Source: Tritrichomonas musculus
Lineage: Eukaryota; Parabasalia; Tritrichomonadida; Tritrichomonadidae
Length of the DNA stretch: 64,000 bases
Direction of reading: 5' to 3'
Assembly (NCBI GenBank): GCA_039105265.1
Contig: JAPFFF010000042.1
Span: forward strand, 930,001-994,000
The notes under the pieces were generated by a model, which worked only from the letters and a program-made list of their open reading frames with translations, was not told the origin of the DNA and did not search any database. Below are positions 60,237-64,000 of this stretch, in pieces; position 1 is the first letter of the stretch, and each line of letters opens with the position of its first letter. A program made the position numbers and the translations under genes.

Positions 60237-61811
60237 TTACTGTGGCGTAGTCAAATCATAGTTGCCAAGGCGAACAAGTGGTGGCATACCATTTGGTTGA
60301 ACAAGAATAGATATTGATGAATCAAATAAGAGACAAATTAATGGTGGGGTTTTAACATCGTTAGCATATGTATTTGCGCCAGTATTTTGAGATACAATAA
60401 TTTCAAAATTAATTGGAGACAATGATGTTAGTCCCTGTTGATATGTATTATCTGTTTCTGTTGGGAGAGCAATAAAGAAACTTGTTCTATCATCAGAATA
60501 ATTTCCAAGAGAGCGTGCATATGGTTGGTCATTAGTTAACGATGCAACAACTTCTTTGTTAAATCCACTTTGTCCTCCATTCATGTTCATAGCATTTTGG
60601 CAATATTCTAAGAATTCTGGGTATTCATTAGTGGTACCGAAAGCTTTAGCAGGTATGTTTCCATATCCTCCACAGTTCAATTGGAACAACTTAAATTGGG
60701 GATTCTTGAATACTGTATGATGGGTGTGCTTCTCTGGAAATAGACAAAATATGGAATCAACAAAACGAGGAGTGATTGTGCATGTGGATTTATCATTGGG
60801 ATTCTTTAATGGGCTCGTAGTAGTGTAAACAGAAATTGTTTGCGTTGGAAATGTAAGTGGATGTGTTGGGTCAGAATATCTTTGTACGAGACTGGAATAA
60901 ATATTGTCTTCAATACCAAAGCACGGTATAATAGATGAACATTCTGTGATGGTATATTTAGTGACTTGAAATGCTCTGGTTGTTTCTGTTAGTACTTTAT
61001 CTTTTAATTCTGTGTACATAATAATTGGTTCTTCAATTGGTGTAAATTCATTTGTGATGATTGGTAATGTGTATGTTGAATTAACAACATGATTACTTTC
61101 AAAACTTTTTCCTGGGCCGATAGGACAGCATACCATTCCAGCACATGAAAAGAATAATCTTAGTTCTATCTTACCTGCAAATGCTGGGAGATATTTAATA
61201 TTAGATAATGGTAAGAACCTTCTTAAATCTATCTTGAGATGGATTTTATATGTTTTTTCATTCCATTTATCTCCAAAATCAACAATGAATCCTGTTCTGC
61301 TACCTGATTTACCATTCCATATGTCTTTATGTCTGGCTTTAGAATAAACATCTGCTCTCTTTGTTGTTTCATTAGCACAACAAGCTGTTAAAAATGATTC
61401 TTCACAACCAAAATTCTGGGTATAGATGGTGATGCCATTTGCTACAATTTCATATTTCTCTACAGCATCTCTTGCATCTTTGAAGCCAAACCAAACTTTA
61501 TTAAATTGGTAATCACCATCTATTGTTGCTGTGATATCTTGTCCTGCAGCTTCTTTAATACTAACTTCCATATCAGCTCTAATAAATCCATTGTATATAT
61601 CTGCTGTATTGTTAGTATTTGGAGATATTATAGCACTCGTATATGAGCCTTGAGGAATTGGAGGAGATGGTGAATATGATGTTTGTGGACTGATTGTGTA
61701 TTGTTTATTGGTATCGCTTAATGCTATACAATTATCGACGATATCAAAATATGATGCAATTTGTGTACATGTTTCAGCTGATGTTCTGAGTTCAATTTCT
61801 GGATTCAACAT
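60237..61811 (-). CDS. Polinton major capsid protein candidate
   Basis: This 524-aa protein is strand-rich throughout, with no membrane segment or long helix. Segments such as YQFNKVWFGFKDA, IHLKIDLRRFLPLSN and GKIELRLFFSCAGM, plus the long C-terminal beta region ending PPLVRLGNYDL, fit a double jelly-roll capsid protein. Its length matches the 500-600 aa usual for Polinton major capsid proteins. It is the best candidate in the window for the main shell protein. A structure prediction would be decisive, as sequence motifs of this family are weak. Confidence 0.55.
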   Translation of the reverse strand: MLNPEIELRTSAETCTQIASYFDIVDNCIALSDTNKQYTISPQTSYSPSPPIPQGSYTSAIISPNTNNTADIYNGFIRADMEVSIKEAAGQDITATIDGDYQFNKVWFGFKDARDAVEKYEIVANGITIYTQNFGCEESFLTACCANETTKRADVYSKARHKDIWNGKSGSRTGFIVDFGDKWNEKTYKIHLKIDLRRFLPLSNIKYLPAFAGKIELRLFFSCAGMVCCPIGPGKSFESNHVVNSTYTLPIITNEFTPIEEPIIMYTELKDKVLTETTRAFQVTKYTITECSSIIPCFGIEDNIYSSLVQRYSDPTHPLTFPTQTISVYTTTSPLKNPNDKSTCTITPRFVDSIFCLFPEKHTHHTVFKNPQFKLFQLNCGGYGNIPAKAFGTTNEYPEFLEYCQNAMNMNGGQSGFNKEVVASLTNDQPYARSLGNYSDDRTSFFIALPTETDNTYQQGLTSLSPINFEIIVSQNTGANTYANDVKTPPLICLLFDSSISILVQPNGMPPLVRLGNYDLTTPQ

Positions 61812-61829
61812 TTATAAAAAAATAAAATT

Positions 61830-62492
61830 TCAACACATATCAGAGAAAATATTATTACGTCTTCTACGAATAGGCTGAGGCTGAATTTGAGGTGGGGGAG
61901 GAGCAGGCTCTTCTGGTTCTTCTATGTCGTTGGGCTCCTGAATATATTGTGGCTGGGTATACTGATAATATGGCTTTCTCATTTGTTTTTGCACCACTTC
62001 TTTAATCATCTTTTTTTGTTCTTTCTTAGCCCTTTCATTTTTGAATTCTTCTCCCAATAGCTTTAATTGATTTAATATCTCGATATTTATTGTTGGATCC
62101 TCCGCTTGTCGGAGGCAGCGAGTGCTCGCAGCTTCGTTGGCAAAGCCAACTTCACTGCGCGAATAAATAGAATTATTTAATTGTGGTGCTTGTGATTTTG
62201 TTCTAGTGATTTTTTTCGGCTGCAGAGCAGACCCTCGCTGAAGAGCAAGTGGTAGTGGCTTTACAGGAGGTTCCTCTGTAGACTCTACTGTTGGTTCTTC
62301 ATCTTGTGGTTCAGTAGCTGCTGGTTCACTTGGGGGTTCAACTGGTGGTTTATTTAATGGTTCCTTACGAGGTCTAACTATATATTTTCCTTCTGTTTTA
62401 GTAGGAAAAACTTCATATTCTTCATCATCTCTACCATTTAACCATTTTTGTATCACTTGTAATCTTTTGCTTTGAGGCACTCTTTTGCTCAT
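61830..62492 (-). CDS. Polinton Pro/Glu-rich protein (220 aa)
   Basis: This 220-aa protein has a basic head (SKRVPQSKRLQVIQKWL), a Pro/Glu-rich middle (EPLNKPPVEPPSEPAATEP), a helical LNQLKLLGEEFKNERAKKEQ segment and a Pro-rich, Arg-ending tail (IRRRRNN). It looks mainly disordered. Three consecutive hairpins (62099-62150) are embedded in frame in the middle. The function is unknown. The position just after the capsid candidate suggests a virion or assembly role. Confidence 0.5.
   Translation of the reverse strand: MSKRVPQSKRLQVIQKWLNGRDDEEYEVFPTKTEGKYIVRPRKEPLNKPPVEPPSEPAATEPQDEEPTVESTEEPPVKPLPLALQRGSALQPKKITRTKSQAPQLNNSIYSRSEVGFANEAASTRCLRQAEDPTINIEILNQLKLLGEEFKNERAKKEQKKMIKEVVQKQMRKPYYQYTQPQYIQEPNDIEEPEEPAPPPPQIQPQPIRRRRNNIFSDMC
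62099..62150. repeat. Three adjacent hairpins inside a coding region
   Basis: CCTCCG-CTTGT-CGGAGG (62099-62115), GCGAG-TG-CTCGC (62118-62129) and GTTGGC-AAA-GCCAAC (62136-62150) follow each other within 52 bp. The block is far richer in G and C than the rest of the gene and reads through in frame. Confidence 0.75.
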
Positions 62493-62551
62493 TTATGAGC
62501 TTTAAAAAAATGTTTATATTTGCTTGCTATTACATGAATTTGTTTGAGTTT

Positions 62552-63241
62552 TCACCTTCTTGCTTTTCTTCGTCTTTTGATAGCATATTTTTTGTTTCGA
62601 TATATTTTATAGCTAGCCGGCTTTCTTGAATAATGAATACGTGGATAGTTCAAATAATTTAGATAGTAATTACCTAATATATCTCTATTTAAGTCTCCTA
62701 ATTTCATTTTCAATTCTTTCTCCCTATCTTTGTTTTCTATTCTCTCGAAACCATTTCCTATTGTGTTCATTGTTTTGGCTCCTGCCTTTAAATATTTATT
62801 ATCAGTTGCTTCACCTATAGCTTCTGCGATTTCACCACCAGTTTTAAATATCTCGCCTTTATTATCCCATGCCCATTTTAATCTATCCTTTGCTTTCTTT
62901 ACCTCTTCATCATTATTTTTTGACTTTCCATCTGTGATTTTATCATATGCTCTATTTATTTTGTTCATAAACTTCCCTACTATCCCTTCTGAATTTGTTT
63001 TTGTAGTAGTCATAGGAGGTGGTACTGGAGGTGGAGCTGGTGTAGGAGGTGGTATAGCCTGCGGAGCAGATGCTTGCTTTGCAAATGGAGGAGGTTCTTC
63101 ACTAGATTTTCTTCCAGTTAATTTGTTATATGCATTACTTATCATATTTGATATTTTATCACTTATCCCTCCAATTGGTTCTTCTGTTCCATCACTTCGT
63201 AGAGTAGGTGGACTTCCAACACTAAATAACTCAAAAGACAT
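62552..63241 (-). CDS. Basic small virion-like protein, paralogue A (229 aa)
   Basis: This 229-aa protein starts with a Ser/Pro-rich region (PPPTPAPPPVPPPM). A conserved core follows: LKWAWDNKGEIFKTGGEIAE, GNGFERIENKDREKEL and NYPRIHYSRKP. A strongly basic end (NKKYAIKRRRKARR) closes it. Core and order match the neighbouring 167-aa protein, so the two arose by duplication. An amphipathic helix followed by a basic tail recalls adenovirus-type minor core or membrane-lytic proteins. That role is an inference. Confidence 0.5.
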   Translation of the reverse strand: MSFELFSVGSPPTLRSDGTEEPIGGISDKISNMISNAYNKLTGRKSSEEPPPFAKQASAPQAIPPPTPAPPPVPPPMTTTKTNSEGIVGKFMNKINRAYDKITDGKSKNNDEEVKKAKDRLKWAWDNKGEIFKTGGEIAEAIGEATDNKYLKAGAKTMNTIGNGFERIENKDREKELKMKLGDLNRDILGNYYLNYLNYPRIHYSRKPASYKIYRNKKYAIKRRRKARR

Positions 63242-63269
63242 TTAATTGGAAACAAAATTGACTGCGGGC

Positions 63270-63773
63270 TCACTTCTTTGATTTCTTTTTCTTTTTACTA
63301 CTTGTCGAGCCCTGTCTTTGTTGATACTCTATTTTCCTCTTCAATTGTTCTATTTTTGCTTCTTCTCCATCATCAAACATATTTCTTTTCTGATATAATG
63401 CTGTTGGTTTCCTTCCATAATGAATACGTGGAAAATCAGAATAGGCTACATATTTGTTTCCAAATAGACGACCATTCCTTTCCTCTAATAATTTTTCCAA
63501 CTCACTTTTTTTTGTTCTGTTTTCCATTCTCTCTAAACCATTACCTGCTGCCTGTGCACCTGCTCCTGCGGCCATTAAAATAGGATTCCCTATTGTTGCT
63601 CCAATATCTTTAACTGCTTCTCCTCCTGTTTTTAATATCTCTGCTTTATTATTCCAAACCCAATTTGTTGCATCTTTAACTCCTCTCATAAATCTTCCAA
63701 AAGTACCACCACCAGAATCTGGTGGTGCTGTAGATTGAATATATTTTCCAGAATCAATAGTTCCTGACGGCAT
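63270..63773 (-). CDS. Basic small virion-like protein, paralogue B (167 aa)
   Basis: This 167-aa protein lacks most of the Pro-rich lead of its neighbour but shares the core: TNWVWNNKAEILKTGGEAV, a Gly/Ala helix (LMAAGAGAQAAGNGLERMEN), FPRIHYGRKP and a Lys-rich end (SSKKKKKSKK). The Gly/Ala amphipathic helix could contact membrane. Like paralogue A it is probably a minor virion protein. Its stop lies 28 bp from the next start on the same strand. Confidence 0.5.
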   Translation of the reverse strand: MPSGTIDSGKYIQSTAPPDSGGGTFGRFMRGVKDATNWVWNNKAEILKTGGEAVKDIGATIGNPILMAAGAGAQAAGNGLERMENRTKKSELEKLLEERNGRLFGNKYVAYSDFPRIHYGRKPTALYQKRNMFDDGEEAKIEQLKRKIEYQQRQGSTSSKKKKKSKK

Positions 63774-63788
63774 TTATTATAAATAAAA

Positions 63789-64000
63789 CTATGACTCAAA
63801 GTAATATTTGTTGGCTGTTATATTGCAAATAAATTTATCGTGAGGTTCTCTATGCTGCAAATATTCTTTAACCGTCTTTTTGATATTTAGATTGTTATTC
63901 GTTTGTTGAAGCAATGATGTAAAATCTTCTTCGGAATATCCACTATAACATATCAAATCTGTAGCCAATCTCTTTGCGTTTATGTGGACGAATCGAATTG
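63789..64000 (-). CDS. Partial Polinton gene, 3' end only
   Basis: A minus-strand frame open from the window edge to a TAG (63789-63791) encodes the last ~69 residues of a protein (AKRLATDLICYSGYSEEDF, TVKEYLQHREPHDKF, TANKYYFES). The start is outside the window. The fragment shows no diagnostic motif. It could belong to the packaging ATPase, the protease or another structural gene of the element. Confidence 0.5.
   Translation of the reverse strand, partial: IRFVHINAKRLATDLICYSGYSEEDFTSLLQQTNNNLNIKKTVKEYLQHREPHDKFICNITANKYYFES

Larger units (their letters stand above)
42700..64000. mobile_element. Polinton/Maverick, looks whole in the window, right end not reached
   Basis: At least 21.3 kb of closely packed genes has the hallmarks of the family: a protein-primed family B DNA polymerase, a double-jelly-roll-type capsid candidate, a small capsid candidate, basic virion-like proteins, homing-type endonucleases and fibre-like giants. 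The left border lies near 42700, where a palindromic GC-richer end and an array of TCAAAAAGT words begin. All frames seen look open, with no obvious breaks in the window, so the copy is probably young. The integrase, packaging ATPase and protease expected in the family are not seen and may lie beyond position 64000. Most genes run on the minus strand, with a plus-strand block at 51479-52231 and 53626-57710. Confidence 0.85.

Overview
The window looks like nuclear DNA of a trichomonad parabasalid. It is very AT-rich with compact genes and no intron that I could support. It holds a lineage-typical DUF3447/ankyrin remnant, a LAMMER-type kinase, a kinase fused to a long Sel1 array, a repetitive type I surface protein, many cut-and-paste DNA transposons and a very large Polinton/Maverick. 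The kinase-Sel1 fusion leans towards a Tritrichomonas-like genome, but I cannot fix the species. Starts were placed at ATG. Several longer frames open only at TTG or GTG and were shortened.

Left third (1-14 kb), mainly host genes: a 516-aa protein with a degenerate kinase-like core that resembles effectors of amoeba-associated bacteria (4th gene class below: possible transfer); an SDR reductase whose ATG touches a Mutator-like MITE; a multi-pass class 3 lipase; a tRNA-Lys(CTT); a Mutator-like element with ~370-bp inverted repeats and a 9-bp target duplication; a 512-aa coiled-coil protein; and a LAMMER-like kinase.

Middle (14-28 kb), mostly a transposon graveyard: a TA-flanked element with perfect 58-bp inverted repeats that carries a nested element with an 8-bp duplication; P-element-like and other DDE transposase remnants; a Myb-like gene; and an almost complete pogo-like transposon with a single internal stop. 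A long stretch (23.4-26.7 kb) has no gene I can support.

27-42 kb: a broken DUF3447/ankyrin gene, an 875-aa surface protein of nine repeats, a small membrane protein that faintly recalls a mitochondrial-type carrier, a 1522-aa kinase with about 25 Sel1 repeats, several palindromic MITEs, and the C-terminal part of another P-like transposase.

Right third (about 42.7 kb to the end and beyond): a Polinton/Maverick of more than 21 kb that looks whole within the window. It has a protein-primed family B DNA polymerase, capsid-gene candidates, two giant paralogous fibre-like proteins (one with tryptophan-rich repeats), a pair of paralogous basic small proteins, two HNH and one GIY-YIG endonuclease-like genes, a bZIP-like protein, a shared promoter-like block and a 21-22-bp tandem array. 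The integrase and packaging ATPase expected in the family are not seen and would lie beyond position 64000.
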